This document shows, in pieces, positions 12,809 to 23,637 of a stretch of DNA of 64,000 nt (position 1 is the first letter of the stretch; the number at the start of each line of letters is the position of its first letter). A program made the position numbers and the translations under genes. This DNA comes from Chlorobium sp. (GTDB lineage Bacteria > Bacteroidota > Chlorobiia > Chlorobiales > Chlorobiaceae). The stretch spans positions 1 to 64,000 of the forward strand of contig JANQGE010000117.1 in the NCBI GenBank assembly GCA_028277485.1, in the 5' to 3' direction. Under the pieces are notes generated by a model. The model did not search any database. It was not told the origin of the DNA and saw only the letters and a list, made by a program, of their open reading frames with translations.

Positions 12809-13645
12809 TTACTGGTACTTTTCCCTTGCCTGCTCCAGCAATTTACTATAATACTGTTTCTGTTTTTCAACAATAAGGAGTTCTTCAATATCCCGGTAGG
12901 CCTGTTCGAGGTTTTTTTTGTCTCCTTTTTCCAGAATACCATGCATTTCCATCACAACAAAGAGTGAATCATGCACCGCAATGACCGGGGACATCTCCCC
13001 CGGGGTCATGTTTTTCAGGAAATCTTTCATCCTCCTGTTTTCAAGATGCATCTGCGCAATGGTCTTCAGCCGGGGGGCATTTCTGCGAGTGCGGAGGTTT
13101 GCTCCGGCATATCCCGGTTCTATTGATTCAATGAGCTTCCGTATCTCCTCCTCGTCCCCCTTGTGAAGCTTCAGCGCATTTCGCACCCGGCTTGCCGCTT
13201 GCTCTGTGACCGCGTAATATCTCGCAACGGCGTATTGTGTCTCCCTGCAGATGACATCATCCGGAGATTCACGATAAACGGCACTGACGACGGAAGAGTC
13301 GACGGCAAAAAGGCCTTCGGCCTCGCCTTTTCTCATCTTTTTATCAACAAAACGCTGCACGGTTATCTGACGGACAGCCTTTTCAATTAACATTCGGGTA
13401 TCGGGCTCCTTGTCCACGCTTTCCTCGAGAGCGAGCTGATACATCGCTGCAAGGTCCCGCCAGTCTTCAATGTATATGGCTGAAACCGTCAGGCTGTCCT
13501 CAGACGAGGCATAACTGATCGACGCAAGCAGTTCATCGCGCGTTAGCTCAAGCTTTCCGGCTCTTGCAACAACATCATTATCCGGGCCGCCACTGCAACC
13601 GACCATGAAGAGAAATGCCGCCGACAGCACACTACACTGTCTCAT
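12809..13645 (-). CDS. Lipoprotein with PpiC/SurA-like organisation
   Basis: 278 residues starting MRQCSVLSAAFLFMVGC with a lipobox-like VGC at residues 15-17, so probably lipidated. The rest is helical and charged (a SurA_N-like part with VVARAGKLELTRDELLAS), with a weak PpiC-like segment near MTPGEMSPVIAVHDSLFVVMEMHGI. It resembles a degenerate parvulin-type chaperone lacking clear catalytic residues. It lies between secF and the bona fide SurA-like gene, all on one strand with short gaps (4 and 16 bp), suggesting an export and folding operon. The start at 13645 places the lipobox correctly; the frame runs on to 13699 without a plausible leader. Confidence 0.6.
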   Translation of the reverse strand: MRQCSVLSAAFLFMVGCSGGPDNDVVARAGKLELTRDELLASISYASSEDSLTVSAIYIEDWRDLAAMYQLALEESVDKEPDTRMLIEKAVRQITVQRFVDKKMRKGEAEGLFAVDSSVVSAVYRESPDDVICRETQYAVARYYAVTEQAASRVRNALKLHKGDEEEIRKLIESIEPGYAGANLRTRRNAPRLKTIAQMHLENRRMKDFLKNMTPGEMSPVIAVHDSLFVVMEMHGILEKGDKKNLEQAYRDIEELLIVEKQKQYYSKLLEQAREKYQ

Positions 13646-13649
13646 GCTG

Positions 13650-14576
13650 CTATCCCCCTCTGAGCTTAATCGGGTGCTTGGATTTTTGCTGCCAGTCAAG
13701 CACGATCGGCGCCGCGATAAATAACGAGGAATAGGTGCCGACCCCTATCCCGAGAAGGATTGCAAAAGTAAACCCCCGAATAGCGGGACCGGCAAAGATG
13801 AAAAGAATAAGTACGACAAGAAGTGTGGTTCCGGAAGTAATGACCGTTCTGCTCAATGTCTGGTTGAGACTGCTGTTGAAAACAGCGGTATAGTTGGAAG
13901 GTTTCTCCGAACGGATGTTTTCACGAATCCGGTCATAAACAACAACGGTGTCATTGATCGAATAACCGGCAATCGTGAGAAATGCAGCAATAATGCCCTG
14001 GTTGATATCCAAGGGCATGAAATCGAACATACCCCCGAAAATGCTGAAAATGCCGAGCACGATAAACACGTCATGAAATATGGCCACAACACTTGCGGCT
14101 GCAAACCGGAACTCAAACCGTATTCCCACGTAGAGCAGAATAATGACCACGGCACCCAGGAGAGCCTTCAAGGCTGCCCATTTCAGATCGGCCGCTATAC
14201 TCGGCCCCACGGAATCGACCCGAAGCATCTCGTGCGGGTTGTCCGGAATACGGTCGCCAAGCGCGTTGGACACCAGAGCCTTCAGCTGGTTGAGATCACC
14301 CTCGAAAGCCGTCTGGACCAGAATCGACCGGTCGGCGCCGTAACTTTTAACCGCCCCCTCGACCCCGGCCTCATTCAACACCGCCCTGACATTACCGACG
14401 GTTATATCGTTTTCAAAACGCAGCACTACCTCGGTTCCGCCTTTGAAATCAATGCCGTAATTCAATCCTTTGACAATCAGTGAAACCAGCCCTGCAAGCA
14501 TCAGCGAGAGGGAAATCACATAAGCTGTTTTCCTGTACTTCAGAAAATTTATGTTCGTGTTTTTAATCAGATGCAT
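13650..14576 (-). CDS. secF: Protein translocase subunit SecF
   Basis: 308 residues with six membrane segments. It has the SecF signature GLNYGIDFKGGTEVVLRF after the first helix and the GYSINDTVVVYDRIRENIR motif in the membrane core. Together with SecD it uses the proton-motive force to help pull preproteins through SecYEG. It lies 21 bp downstream of secD on the same strand, so the two are cotranscribed. Confidence 0.92.
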   Translation of the reverse strand: MHLIKNTNINFLKYRKTAYVISLSLMLAGLVSLIVKGLNYGIDFKGGTEVVLRFENDITVGNVRAVLNEAGVEGAVKSYGADRSILVQTAFEGDLNQLKALVSNALGDRIPDNPHEMLRVDSVGPSIAADLKWAALKALLGAVVIILLYVGIRFEFRFAAASVVAIFHDVFIVLGIFSIFGGMFDFMPLDINQGIIAAFLTIAGYSINDTVVVYDRIRENIRSEKPSNYTAVFNSSLNQTLSRTVITSGTTLLVVLILFIFAGPAIRGFTFAILLGIGVGTYSSLFIAAPIVLDWQQKSKHPIKLRGG

Positions 14577-14597
14577 ACTGTATCGTTCTAAATGATT

Positions 14598-16400
14598 TCA
14601 ACCGAAACTTTTGACCGTCATCAAATTCTTCTCGATCAGCAGGTCAAAAATAAGCTTGGTGATAACCAGAGCGGTAAAGAGACTTGCTGCCGTACCAATC
14701 ATCAAGGTGAGAGCAAATCCCTGAATAGGGCCAATACCATAAATGTAAAGCAGAAATCCCGCACCAAGCGTTGTGATCTGCGAATCGACAATTGCCGAAA
14801 ACGCTTTCTTGTATCCCGTATCAACCGCAAGACGAAGGTTTTTACCCGCAGCAACTTCCTCCCTGATCCTTTCGAAAATCAGGACGTTGGCGTCAACCGT
14901 CATACCTATCGTCAGTACGATACCCGCAATGCCCGGCAGGGTCAAGGCAGCACTGAATCCCGCCAGCACTGACAGCACGAACAGTACGTTCAGAACAAGG
15001 GCTATATCGGCTGAAACACCGGCTTTGCGGTAATAGATGATCATGAAGAGCGCGACGATAAACAAGCCCCAGCTCGCCGAAAGAAAGCCTGACCGGATAT
15101 AGTCGGCGCCAAGGGACGGTCCGACCGTCCGCTCTTCGATAATTCTTACCGGAGCCGGCAGTGCACCGGCCTTCAGAACGATCTCAAGATCCTGGGCCTC
15201 CTCGATACTGTCGATGCCGTTAATTACCGAACTGCCGCCGGGAATTTTAGACTCGACAACAGGAGCCGAATACACTGCACCGTCAAGCACAATGGCAATC
15301 TGTCGACCGATATTCGCACCGGTAATTCTTGCCCACTTCGCTGTACCATCCGAATTCATCCTCATGGTAACTTCCGGCTGAAGCGCCGAAGCGCCGAAAG
15401 TAGCTTTTGCTTCGGTAATTACCCCGCCTGTAAGCTCAGGTGTTTTCTTGAGAAGAAACATATCATAGAACTTTTCTCCGTCGCGGCCCTCTATAGTCCT
15501 TGCCGAGAAACGTATTTCCGAATCTTTCGGCAACAGCTTCTGAATATCCTTACGCTGGAACAACCCGGTCAGATACTCCCTGGAATAGTCAGGGACGTAT
15601 ACCTTTCCGCTTTCCATAACAGCAAGGTGTTCGTAAAGAGGATTGCTTTCAGCTTCTGCGGCAACCTCTCCGTCAGGAGCCTGCCCGGTCTCCGCTCCGG
15701 CTTGGCTGTCGGCAAGAAACCTGCTAATACGGTCAAGCGCTTCGAGCATGCTTTCGCTGTCCCTGACCAGCTTGAATTCCAGCTTCGCCGTACCCCGGAG
15801 CAGCTTGCGCACCCTCTCCTCATCCGAAACACCGGGAAGAGCAACAATGATCCGCCTTACCCCCTGTGTCTGAATGACCGGCTCAGCAACACCGTATTGA
15901 TCGACACGGTTCCGGATAATCTCTTTTGCCCGGACAACAGCCTCTTCAGCCTCTTTTCTCAGCTTGACAATTATCTCCTCGTCACTGTCACGAACCTCAT
16001 AGAAGTAACGGCTCATCCGAATATTGCGTTTCTGGAACTCCGAAACCAGCAGTTCAATAACCTGTGCGTTACCGTCCGCAGCGTTTTTCTTGATGTCGGC
16101 GACTATCTCGCGGAACGTTTCATCCTTGTTCCACGCCCTCTCCTCGATCAGATCTACGAGGTCAACCTCCAGAACAAGATACATTCCGCCTTTGAGGTCG
16201 AGGCCGAGCTTCAGGCTTTTTGCAGCCGCCGTTTCCATCGCTTCACGATTTTCACGGACAAACGTCAGGCTGTCTTCAGGCACGGTCAACCGCGTGAGCT
16301 GCTTTGAGTAGGAATAATCCTTATACGTAGGCCACATCGACCATATCGCAAGAGCCGTCAAGGCAACGATAAGAATGCTTTTGAACCGGTTGTTTTTCAT
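14598..16400 (-). CDS. secD: Protein translocase subunit SecD
   Basis: 600 residues: one N-terminal membrane helix, the [17 protein letters not shown] motif, a long periplasmic P1 domain (with [18 protein letters not shown] and RIIVALPGV), and five C-terminal membrane helices with [16 protein letters not shown]. It is the partner of the downstream SecF. ATG 16400 (MKNNRFKS) was chosen; the frame extends to 16481 but that part is not family-like. A terminator-containing repeat separates it from fccB. Confidence 0.92.
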   Translation of the reverse strand: MKNNRFKSILIVALTALAIWSMWPTYKDYSYSKQLTRLTVPEDSLTFVRENREAMETAAAKSLKLGLDLKGGMYLVLEVDLVDLIEERAWNKDETFREIVADIKKNAADGNAQVIELLVSEFQKRNIRMSRYFYEVRDSDEEIIVKLRKEAEEAVVRAKEIIRNRVDQYGVAEPVIQTQGVRRIIVALPGVSDEERVRKLLRGTAKLEFKLVRDSESMLEALDRISRFLADSQAGAETGQAPDGEVAAEAESNPLYEHLAVMESGKVYVPDYSREYLTGLFQRKDIQKLLPKDSEIRFSARTIEGRDGEKFYDMFLLKKTPELTGGVITEAKATFGASALQPEVTMRMNSDGTAKWARITGANIGRQIAIVLDGAVYSAPVVESKIPGGSSVINGIDSIEEAQDLEIVLKAGALPAPVRIIEERTVGPSLGADYIRSGFLSASWGLFIVALFMIIYYRKAGVSADIALVLNVLFVLSVLAGFSAALTLPGIAGIVLTIGMTVDANVLIFERIREEVAAGKNLRLAVDTGYKKAFSAIVDSQITTLGAGFLLYIYGIGPIQGFALTLMIGTAASLFTALVITKLIFDLLIEKNLMTVKSFG

Positions 16401-16497
16401 ACAGGCAATATAACTTTGCGAATTATCCGCGCCAATGAATTGAATTTCAGCCAATATATAAAACCAGGGTCTGATTATCAATGCAGTTCGGCCCGCC

Positions 16498-16601
16498 GGA
16501 TAAGGGCACCTCTATTTACCTATTCCGCAATAAAAAAAGACCGCCCCATATGCAAAATACGAGACGGTCTCCTTTTTCTCTCTGATAACGTGCCCTTATC
16601 C
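16498..16601. repeat. Inverted-repeat element bracketing the fccB terminator
   Basis: GGATAAGGGCAC (16498-16509) is repeated perfectly in inverted orientation as GTGCCCTTATCC (16590-16601), and the left end continues as CTCTATTTACC like the termini of the other intergenic repeats. Between them lies the fccB terminator hairpin. The right arm includes the TAA stop codon and last codons of fccB, so the element reaches into the coding region. Confidence 0.6.
16532..16576 (-). terminator. Rho-independent terminator of the fccAB unit
   Basis: On the minus strand a stem AGACCG/CGGTCT (16565-16570 pairing with 16538-16543) is followed by seven T residues (16532-16538 read in reverse). It lies 25 bp after the fccB stop. 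The other side is also T-rich, so weak activity for plus-strand transcripts is possible. Confidence 0.7.
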
Positions 16602-17888
16602 CCAAATATCCTGGGCTACGTTGTTATACCAGCCGCGCGCATAGGTTGCTTCTTCGCTGAGTTGATCATCATCAGCATCCATAGGCGTAAGGCCTCCTGC
16701 ACCTTTTATGCTGACAATACCATCACTGGTGAGCTTGTAGACAGCGGCAACCGAAATGCCGTAGCCTGGCCCGACAAGGCTGTAACAGGTATTAACCAGT
16801 GACGGTGGAGCGGGGACTTTGCCCTGCAGCAGTCGAACAATACTTGCTGCCGTTACCTTGCCCTGACTGCTGGCGGCAAAACCGGATTTAGGCATAGCCC
16901 CGGCAATACAGGCATCACCGATCACATGAATTCCCGGATGAATTGTGGACTCAAACGTAATGGGGTTAACGGGACACCAGCCGCTTGCATCGGTCAGCCC
17001 CGCTTCTGCGGCAATCTTTCCGGCCCTCTGTGGAGGAATAACGTTGACCACACCGCCCTTTACCGCTCCCGATGAGGTCTGGACCGTCATTGCCGACGGG
17101 TCAACCGCGGTAACCTTGCCCCCGGCTGAACCTGCTCTCCAGTCGATGAGGCCAGGGTAAAGCTTTTTCCACCCCTTGGTGAACAGGCCTTGCTTGGAAA
17201 ACTTTTCCTTGGCGTCAAGGATTATAACCTTCGAACCCGGCTTGTTCTTCTTCAGATAATTGGCAATAAGACTGGCCCTTTCATAAGGTCCCGGTGGGCA
17301 GCGGAACGGATTACCGGGAGGACAGATAACCACATTGTCACCATCCTTCATCTCCTGCAGCTGCTTGGTCAGCAGCTCGGTCTGCGGTCCGGCTTTGTAG
17401 CCGTGTGGCATCTGACTGTTGGCCGCTGCTTCACTGTATCCCTCAATAGCGTCATAATTGAAATCGATACCGGGAGAGGCAACCAGGCGGTCATACTTCA
17501 GTTCCTTCCCCCCTTTAAGCTTGACGGAATGATTAGCCGCATCAATCTCCACGGCTTCGTCATGAATGACTTCAACGCCGTAAGCGCTTTTCAGTACATC
17601 GTAGGTCTGGGCAATGTCATTGATCTCCTTCAACCCGCCCATAACCCAGTTACTGAAAGGGCAGGTATAGAAAGTCGCTGCGGGCTCGACAAGGGTTACG
17701 GAAATGGATGAGTCCAGTTTCCTGATATACTTTGCCGCCGAAGCGCCGCCAAAGCCGCCGCCGATGACAACAACACGTTTCTGGTTTGCAAGCAGCGGCG
17801 TTGCGCCGCCGAAAACCCCAAGCGTAGAACCGGCTGCACCGGCGATGAAGAGTTTGCTGAAATCTCTACGTGTAAATTTCTGACTCAT
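16596..17888 (-). CDS. fccB: Flavocytochrome c sulfide dehydrogenase, flavoprotein subunit
   Basis: Oxidises sulfide in the periplasm and passes electrons to the FccA cytochrome. The 430-residue precursor has a Tat signal ([15 protein letters not shown]), an FAD Rossmann motif ([19 protein letters not shown]), and [11 protein letters not shown]. There Cys76 becomes Cys42 if cleavage follows LLA-34, matching the position of the covalent flavin Cys in the Allochromatium enzyme. Two later Cys residues (in [13 protein letters not shown] and near [17 protein letters not shown]) suit the redox-active pair of this family. Start 17888 was chosen over 17894 because the GGGGG ribosome site is better spaced. 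fccA lies 14 bp upstream on the same strand. Confidence 0.92.
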   Translation of the reverse strand: MSQKFTRRDFSKLFIAGAAGSTLGVFGGATPLLANQKRVVVIGGGFGGASAAKYIRKLDSSISVTLVEPAATFYTCPFSNWVMGGLKEINDIAQTYDVLKSAYGVEVIHDEAVEIDAANHSVKLKGGKELKYDRLVASPGIDFNYDAIEGYSEAAANSQMPHGYKAGPQTELLTKQLQEMKDGDNVVICPPGNPFRCPPGPYERASLIANYLKKNKPGSKVIILDAKEKFSKQGLFTKGWKKLYPGLIDWRAGSAGGKVTAVDPSAMTVQTSSGAVKGGVVNVIPPQRAGKIAAEAGLTDASGWCPVNPITFESTIHPGIHVIGDACIAGAMPKSGFAASSQGKVTAASIVRLLQGKVPAPPSLVNTCYSLVGPGYGISVAAVYKLTSDGIVSIKGAGGLTPMDADDDQLSEEATYARGWYNNVAQDIWG

Positions 17889-17902
17889 GTTCATTCCCCC
17901 GC

Positions 17903-18271
17903 TTATTTTGAATTTTGTTGACTTAGTCCGCCAAAGTATTCGGCAATGAGTGTGATCTCTTCGTCGGTATAACCTTTGGCATGACGCCCCATTACCGTAG
18001 AATAACGCCCATCGTTTTTAAACTCCATCAGGGCATTTTTCAGATACGACGCCGATTTTCCATAGAAACCGGGCATAATGCCTACACTTTTACCATCGGT
18101 ACCGTGGCAGGAAGCACAGGACAGCGCGAGAATCTGGCCCCTCGGATCAACTTCCTCAGCAGTGCCCTGCGGGGTCGTCTCCTGCCCTCCGGGTGTGTTC
18201 GCATTACATCCGGAAAGCGCCGCGGCGGAAATAAGGCCGACAGACAGCCATGAGGTAATTTTTTTAACCAT
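17903..18271 (-). CDS. fccA: Sulfide dehydrogenase cytochrome subunit, monoheme cytochrome c
   Basis: 122-residue c-type cytochrome with one heme site (CASCH, residues 52-56) and a likely Met ligand in GIMPGF. A lipobox-like LSGC near residue 22 suggests membrane anchoring in the periplasm. It accepts electrons from FccB and is the one-heme form seen in green sulfur bacteria, unlike the diheme FccA of purple sulfur bacteria. A strong ribosome site (AAGGAG) precedes the ATG. It is the first gene of the fccA-fccB unit. Confidence 0.88.
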   Translation of the reverse strand: MVKKITSWLSVGLISAAALSGCNANTPGGQETTPQGTAEEVDPRGQILALSCASCHGTDGKSVGIMPGFYGKSASYLKNALMEFKNDGRYSTVMGRHAKGYTDEEITLIAEYFGGLSQQNSK

Positions 18272-19096
18272 AGTTCTGATCTCCTTGTTGTTTGTGGATT
18301 AGCAGAATGATGAGGCCGAAATCCTATTAGTCTGAGGCTCCAGAGATGGAGGGTTTTCGATTGTTCCCCCTGCCCGAAGCCTCGAGTTCTCCGCTTCTTT
18401 ACCCTCGAAGCCGGGGAAAAAGCCGTTACTTATGCTGGAAATGCTTAAAACCATTCCTGTACCGCTTGACAAACCCCTTCTTTTCATATTTAACTGCCGA
18501 TGCAATACATTACACCTAAAGGTATTCCTCACGCCCGTTTTGCATGCAGACAGATCGCGTTCTACAGTCACAACCGGGCCTTGTGTGCATCTGCCCACCC
18601 TGCTTCATGATGATGCCGATATTCAAGACGGCTTTGAGGGACCTTTGAAAGTGAAATCCCGGGGTATGCCTAAATCATTTCCATGAGAGTCGCGCCCTGC
18701 CTCCTATATAACTATATATTTATATAACAATTTTTATCCTGCAACACAAATAATAATTTATCACTGCACAATCAGCTTTCATACAGGAGCGTCACAGACA
18801 TCCCTGTAATTCATGGATACTCGTATCCTCATCCCTTTCCGCATTAAACTGCCATACCCGAAAAAAAGGAGCGGGCCCCGGGGAAGCCTCTGATGACATG
18901 AAAGTATTCACGTAACTTCAAGCATCACGACACTTGATATTCATCTTGAAGCCAAAACATCCTCTCTCCTGTGAAACGGCACAGGCGAAATAACCTGCCG
19001 GAAAAGTCAAATCCCGGGACTTGCGGCAAAAGAAGATAAAACATTATATAAAAGCAACTTACAAGAAAAACAACACACTTATTGACAACAGTCACA
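18272..19096. other. Long intergenic stretch between fccA and mnmG with no gene seen
   Basis: About 825 bp carrying short open frames on both strands, none with family-like composition or a good start. It should hold the fccA promoter (minus strand) and the mnmG promoter (plus strand). An AT-rich block near 18710-18735 (alternating TATA) could be part of the fccA control region. TTGACA at 19082-19087 directly before the parS site is a possible -35 for mnmG. No tRNA, SRP RNA or tmRNA signature was found. Confidence 0.5.
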
Positions 19097-19112
19097 TGTT
19101 TCACGTGAAACA
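19097..19112. promoter_or_regulatory. parS centromere-like site 1
   Basis: The 16 bases TGTTTCACGTGAAACA form a perfect palindrome identical to the consensus ParB-binding parS site known from Bacillus and many other bacteria. It lies 42 bp before the mnmG start codon, about 9 kb from dnaA. Confidence 0.93.
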
Positions 19113-19154
19113 ATTCCAGAGCGCACAACAAATGAACAGAGAAACCTTTCAGTA

Positions 19155-21026
19155 ATGAGCGTGTATGATATCGTAGTTGCCGGCGCAGGTCATGCCGGCT
19201 GCGAAGCAGTGCTTGCCGGTGCACGAATGGGCTTGAAATGCCTTCTTGTCACATCGGATTTTTCGGCAATAGCGAGAATGTCCTGCAATCCGGCAATTGG
19301 CGGTGTCGCCAAAGGACAGATAACAAGAGAGATTGATGCGCTCGGAGGCGAAATGGCAAAAGCCATCGATGCCACCGGCATCCAGTTCAGAATGCTCAAC
19401 AGAAGCAAAGGCCCGGCCATGCACTCGCCAAGGGCACAGGCCGACCGCACCCTCTATTCCCTCTACATGCGCAGGGTTATCGAACAGGAAAAAAACATCG
19501 ATCTGCTTCAGGACAGTGTAACCGGAATCACCACGGATCGCGGGCGCTGTACCGGCACAGTAGTCAGCTCAGGACGAATCATCAATGCAAAAAGTGTAAT
19601 TCTCGCCTGCGGCACATTCCTTAACGGCCTGATACATGTAGGCATGAATCACTTTCCGGGAGGCAGAACAACTGCCGAGCCTCCTGTTTCAGGCTTGACA
19701 GAGAGCCTTGCAAATCTGGGTTTTCAGTGCGGCCGCCTGAAAACCGGCACCCCGCCGAGAATAGACCGCCGGAGCGTTGATTATTCAAAAGTCATTGTTC
19801 AACCGGGAGACAAGGTTCCCCTGTCCTTCTCGTTCAGCACACGAGATCTTTCGAGGAAAAAACAGATAGACTGTTATTTAACAGCTACTACCAAGGAAAC
19901 GCACCGCATTCTGGAAACAGGGTTTGACCGTTCGCCGCTGTTTTCAGGGAAAGTTCAGGGAATAGGGCCGCGCTACTGCCCGTCAATCGAGGATAAAATA
20001 CACCGTTTCAACGAGAAAAACAGTCATCAGCTCTTTCTCGAACCGGAAGGGTTCGACACAAATGAGATGTATGTCAACGGGTTTTCAACATCTCTGCCTG
20101 AAGACATTCAGCTCAAGGGGCTCCGGTCAATTCCAGGGCTTGAAAACGTCGTCATGATGCGGCCGGGATACGCCATCGAGTACGATTATTTTTTGCCTTA
20201 TCAGCTTCGTCCGACACTTGAAACGAAGCTGGTGAAAAATCTTTATTTCGCTGGTCAGATAAACGGCACATCCGGTTACGAGGAGGCAGCAGCACAAGGC
20301 ATTATGGCGGGAATCAATGCCGCTCTCAAAATCATGAAAAAGGAGCCTCTGACACTCAAGCGGTCAGAAGCATACATCGGTGTACTGATTGATGATCTCA
20401 TTACCAAGGAAACCAGCGAACCCTATCGGATGTTTACTTCTTCAGCAGAACACAGAATCATTCTCAGGCAGGATAATGCCGACCGGCGTCTTATGCCTTA
20501 CGGCTACTCGTCCGGTCTCCTACCGGAAAAAGTTTACCAGGATTTGCAGACAAAGCAAGCCTGCATCGCATCTGTCAAGGAATTGATTGTATCAATAAAG
20601 GTTTCTTCCGATGAAATGAATACACTGCTGACCGCGTCGGGGAGCCCTCCCATAAACGGCAGCACCAGGATAGCCAATATTCTCAAACGTCCGAATATTT
20701 CACTTTCCACCATTCTTACCGCGAGTCATGAAGCGTCCGAAAAAATTTTTGCAGTTACACGGGACCCGGATGTGCTTGAACAGGTTGAAATCGATTGCAA
20801 ATACGAAGGCTACATAAAAAGAGAGCGTCTTATAGCAGAAAAGATTTCACGTCTTGAGTCGCACCGGATCCCTGAATCATTCAACTATAATGATATCAAA
20901 GGATTATCCAACGAAGGAAAAGAAAAATTATCCATGTATAAACCTTCCACCATAGGACAGGCATCGCGAATCCTCGGCGTTACACCGGCCGATATCTCGG
21001 TTCTTATGGTGAAAATAGGCCGTTAG
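19155..21026 (+). CDS. mnmG: tRNA uridine-5-carboxymethylaminomethyl modification enzyme MnmG
   Basis: FAD-dependent enzyme that with MnmE modifies the wobble uridine (U34) of several tRNAs. The 623-residue protein has the N-terminal FAD motif [19 protein letters not shown], the signature [13 protein letters not shown], the [13 protein letters not shown] stretch, and the C-terminal helical region involved in MnmE/tRNA contact (ending with [28 protein letters not shown] sequence). Also known as gidA and commonly found near the origin. It is bracketed by two identical parS sites. No parA or parB gene is in the window. Confidence 0.95.
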   Translation: MSVYDIVVAGAGHAGCEAVLAGARMGLKCLLVTSDFSAIARMSCNPAIGGVAKGQITREIDALGGEMAKAIDATGIQFRMLNRSKGPAMHSPRAQADRTLYSLYMRRVIEQEKNIDLLQDSVTGITTDRGRCTGTVVSSGRIINAKSVILACGTFLNGLIHVGMNHFPGGRTTAEPPVSGLTESLANLGFQCGRLKTGTPPRIDRRSVDYSKVIVQPGDKVPLSFSFSTRDLSRKKQIDCYLTATTKETHRILETGFDRSPLFSGKVQGIGPRYCPSIEDKIHRFNEKNSHQLFLEPEGFDTNEMYVNGFSTSLPEDIQLKGLRSIPGLENVVMMRPGYAIEYDYFLPYQLRPTLETKLVKNLYFAGQINGTSGYEEAAAQGIMAGINAALKIMKKEPLTLKRSEAYIGVLIDDLITKETSEPYRMFTSSAEHRIILRQDNADRRLMPYGYSSGLLPEKVYQDLQTKQACIASVKELIVSIKVSSDEMNTLLTASGSPPINGSTRIANILKRPNISLSTILTASHEASEKIFAVTRDPDVLEQVEIDCKYEGYIKRERLIAEKISRLESHRIPESFNYNDIKGLSNEGKEKLSMYKPSTIGQASRILGVTPADISVLMVKIGR

Positions 21027-21044
21027 TACTGCAATAGATTCCCA

Positions 21045-21060
21045 TGTTTCACGTGAAACA
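21045..21060. promoter_or_regulatory. parS centromere-like site 2
   Basis: A second perfect TGTTTCACGTGAAACA palindrome, 18 bp after the mnmG stop and 40 bp before the family B polymerase start. It is identical to the site at 19097 and 1.95 kb away from it. Confidence 0.93.
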
Positions 21061-21100
21061 TCAGCTCTCTTTTTGTTTTTAACAGCTATACAGGAATATT

Positions 21101-23491
21101 ATGAGCGATACATTTCTGGAAACCATAGATCAAAACCCCCTCCTTTTCGGAAAGGACAGCGAGGAACGTATTATAGGGATTCATCAACTGTCCGACAGCA
21201 AAATCAGGCTTTATTTCAGGAAAGAAAACTCCGTGAAAAGCCGTGATGATGATTTCTATCCGTTCTTTTTCCTTTCGGAACAAGCACTCCTTGACGGATT
21301 CATTCCGGCAAACAACGAAACATACTGGCTCATAAAACTTCAGGGAAACAATTTCTACCGATTTCTGGCCATCTTCAAAGATCAACAGAACTACCGCAAC
21401 GCTCTTGATTTTGTAGCATCGAAGGCGCAGTCATCATCCGAAGAAGGCAATGATTCCGGTTTTTCAAGCAATTTAACCTACAGCAGAGGAGACGCTGTAA
21501 CACAATTTCTTCTTCAGACAGGTAAAACTCTTTTTAAAGGCATGGTATTCGAGGACCTCTACCGTATGCAGCTCGATATCGAAACCTACTACAGGCCGGA
21601 AAAAGGAACCAACAGGAAAGTCTCGATAGGCCGAGATCCCATTATCATCATATCTCTCAGTGACAACCGGGGCTGGGAACACGTTATCCATACAAAAGAG
21701 ATCACGGAAAAAGAATTGCTGCTGGAACTGGTAAAAACTATCCAGTTGAAGGACCCCGATGTTATCGAAGGGCACAACATATTTAGTTTTGATCTTTCCT
21801 ACATACACAGAAGATGCGAATTGCATGGCGTTGAATTCAGAATAGGCCGCGACGGGTCTGTGCCGAGAAGCTATCAGGCAAGCATCCGCTTCGCAGAACG
21901 TTCAATAGATTATCCATTCTACGACATAGCGGGAAGACATGTCATCGACACCTTTTTTCTCGTGCAAAACTTTGATGTTGCCAAACGTTCCATGCCGGGA
22001 TACGGCCTGAAAGAGGCCGCAAAGTATTTCGGCATCGCCTCACCTGACAGAACCTATGTCCAGTACAGTGAAATGGCAGATCTATGGGACAACAACCCCG
22101 ACCGTCTCCTGGCTTACTCACTCGATGATGTCAGGGAAACCAGGGAAATTGCGGCCTTGCTTTCGGGCAGCAACTTTTACATGACCAGAATGATACCCTA
22201 TACCTACGCCCAGACGTCGAGAATGGGACCCGCTGCAAAGATAGAAGCCTTGTTTGTAAGAGAATATCTTAAAGAAAAACACTCTCTGCCGAAACCGGAA
22301 ATCGGCCAGCAGCATACAGGGGGGTTCACGGAAGTTTTTCTGAAAGGAATCCTCGGACCCGTAGTTTATGCCGACGTGGAGTCTCTTTACCCTTCCATTA
22401 TGCTTTCCTACGACATCTGCCCGAAAAGCGATGAGCGAAGGATTTTTCCGAAAATACTCACCGACCTGAGGGATCTCAGGTTCACCGCAAAGAAAAAAGC
22501 AAAGGAAGAAAACGAAAAAAGCAACAACTCTCTTGCCGATAACTACGATGCCATGCAGTCATCTTTCAAGATACTGATCAATGCAATGTACGGTTATCTC
22601 GGCTTCAGCAGCGGCATATTCAATGACTACGAGGAAGCGGATCGCGTCACGACAACAGGCCAGGAAATAGCTCGCAAGATGATCAAGGAGTTTGAATCAC
22701 ACGGTTGCAAAGTCATTGAAGTCGATACCGATGGCATTCTGTTCGTCCCCCCCCCGCATGTTGTTTCGGAACAGGATGAAATTGCACTCGTTAACAAAGT
22801 TTCATCCACAATGCCGAAAGGAATTACCATCGGCTACGACGGAAGGTTCAGAAAAATGATCTCCTACCTTAAAAAGAATTATGCGCTTTTGGGCTATGAC
22901 GGCAGGATCAAGCTTAAAGGCTCCTCTCTTATCAGCAGAAGCGGCGAAAAATTCGGACGCGACTTTATTCGCAAAGGATTTGAAAAGCTTCTTGAAGAAG
23001 ATGTTCAGGGGCTGCACGATCTGTATGTATCATACAAGGAAATGATCCTGAATCATGACTGGTCAATTGAAGATTTCTCGCGCACGGAAACCCTGAAAAG
23101 CACCATCGAGCAGTACACCGCCGATACAGAATCAGGCAAGAGGCCCCGCTCGATAACCTATGAGCTTGCGCTGAAAAGCAACCTTTCGATTAATAAGGGA
23201 GACCGGATCACCTATTATGTCTCCGGAAGCGGACTGCAGAGCAGTCACTATGACAAAGGCCGTCTTGCCGATGACTGGGATAGTTCAAGGCCCGACGAAA
23301 ATACCCAATTCTACCTGAAAAGGCTTGATGAGTTCACTCAGAAGTTTTTGCCTTTTTTCAAGCCCCAGGATTTCAGCTCCATTTTTTCTTCCGATACATT
23401 GTTTACCTTCTCACCGGAAGGGATACAATTCATCAAAGAAATACGCCACAAGGATACGGATTCAGTCAACGAAGACGATATCCCTTTTTAA
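21101..23491 (+). CDS. Family B DNA polymerase (Pol II-like)
   Basis: 796 residues, close to E. coli Pol II in length. Proofreading motifs are intact: Exo I DIE (D159, E161), Exo II in [13 protein letters not shown], Exo [11 protein letters not shown]. Polymerase motifs are also intact: motif [11 protein letters not shown] (D425), motif [13 protein letters not shown], and motif C VDTDGILF (D542, D544), with Gly where many family members have Ser. The protein should be an active replicative or repair polymerase with 3'-5' exonuclease; by analogy with Pol II it may act in translesion or restart synthesis, which is inference. It follows mnmG and parS site 2 on the same strand and ends in an acidic tail (NEDDIPF) that resembles tails binding replication partners. 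Confidence 0.85.
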   Translation: MSDTFLETIDQNPLLFGKDSEERIIGIHQLSDSKIRLYFRKENSVKSRDDDFYPFFFLSEQALLDGFIPANNETYWLIKLQGNNFYRFLAIFKDQQNYRNALDFVASKAQSSSEEGNDSGFSSNLTYSRGDAVTQFLLQTGKTLFKGMVFEDLYRMQLDIETYYRPEKGTNRKVSIGRDPIIIISLSDNRGWEHVIHTKEITEKELLLELVKTIQLKDPDVIEGHNIFSFDLSYIHRRCELHGVEFRIGRDGSVPRSYQASIRFAERSIDYPFYDIAGRHVIDTFFLVQNFDVAKRSMPGYGLKEAAKYFGIASPDRTYVQYSEMADLWDNNPDRLLAYSLDDVRETREIAALLSGSNFYMTRMIPYTYAQTSRMGPAAKIEALFVREYLKEKHSLPKPEIGQQHTGGFTEVFLKGILGPVVYADVESLYPSIMLSYDICPKSDERRIFPKILTDLRDLRFTAKKKAKEENEKSNNSLADNYDAMQSSFKILINAMYGYLGFSSGIFNDYEEADRVTTTGQEIARKMIKEFESHGCKVIEVDTDGILFVPPPHVVSEQDEIALVNKVSSTMPKGITIGYDGRFRKMISYLKKNYALLGYDGRIKLKGSSLISRSGEKFGRDFIRKGFEKLLEEDVQGLHDLYVSYKEMILNHDWSIEDFSRTETLKSTIEQYTADTESGKRPRSITYELALKSNLSINKGDRITYYVSGSGLQSSHYDKGRLADDWDSSRPDENTQFYLKRLDEFTQKFLPFFKPQDFSSIFSSDTLFTFSPEGIQFIKEIRHKDTDSVNEDDIPF

Positions 23492-23507
23492 AGAAATAAG
23501 TTAGCAT

Positions 23508-23515
23508 TATCTTTG
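23508..23515 (+). promoter_or_regulatory. Candidate -7 promoter element of the flavodiiron gene
   Basis: TATCTTTG fits the TAnnTTTG -7 element of Bacteroidetes sigma-70 promoters. A matching TTG at -33 is not evident, so this is a weak call. It is 123 bp upstream of the start codon at 23638. Confidence 0.25.
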
Positions 23516-23637
23516 GAATCCGGTATATTTTCTATTCTCTGGCAAGGAACTTTAAGGATTCATTGCATGTATAGTTGTAGAGCAAAACTCAATATGCACG
23601 ATGACATTTTTCCTTATTAAACACAAGATTCCTGAAA

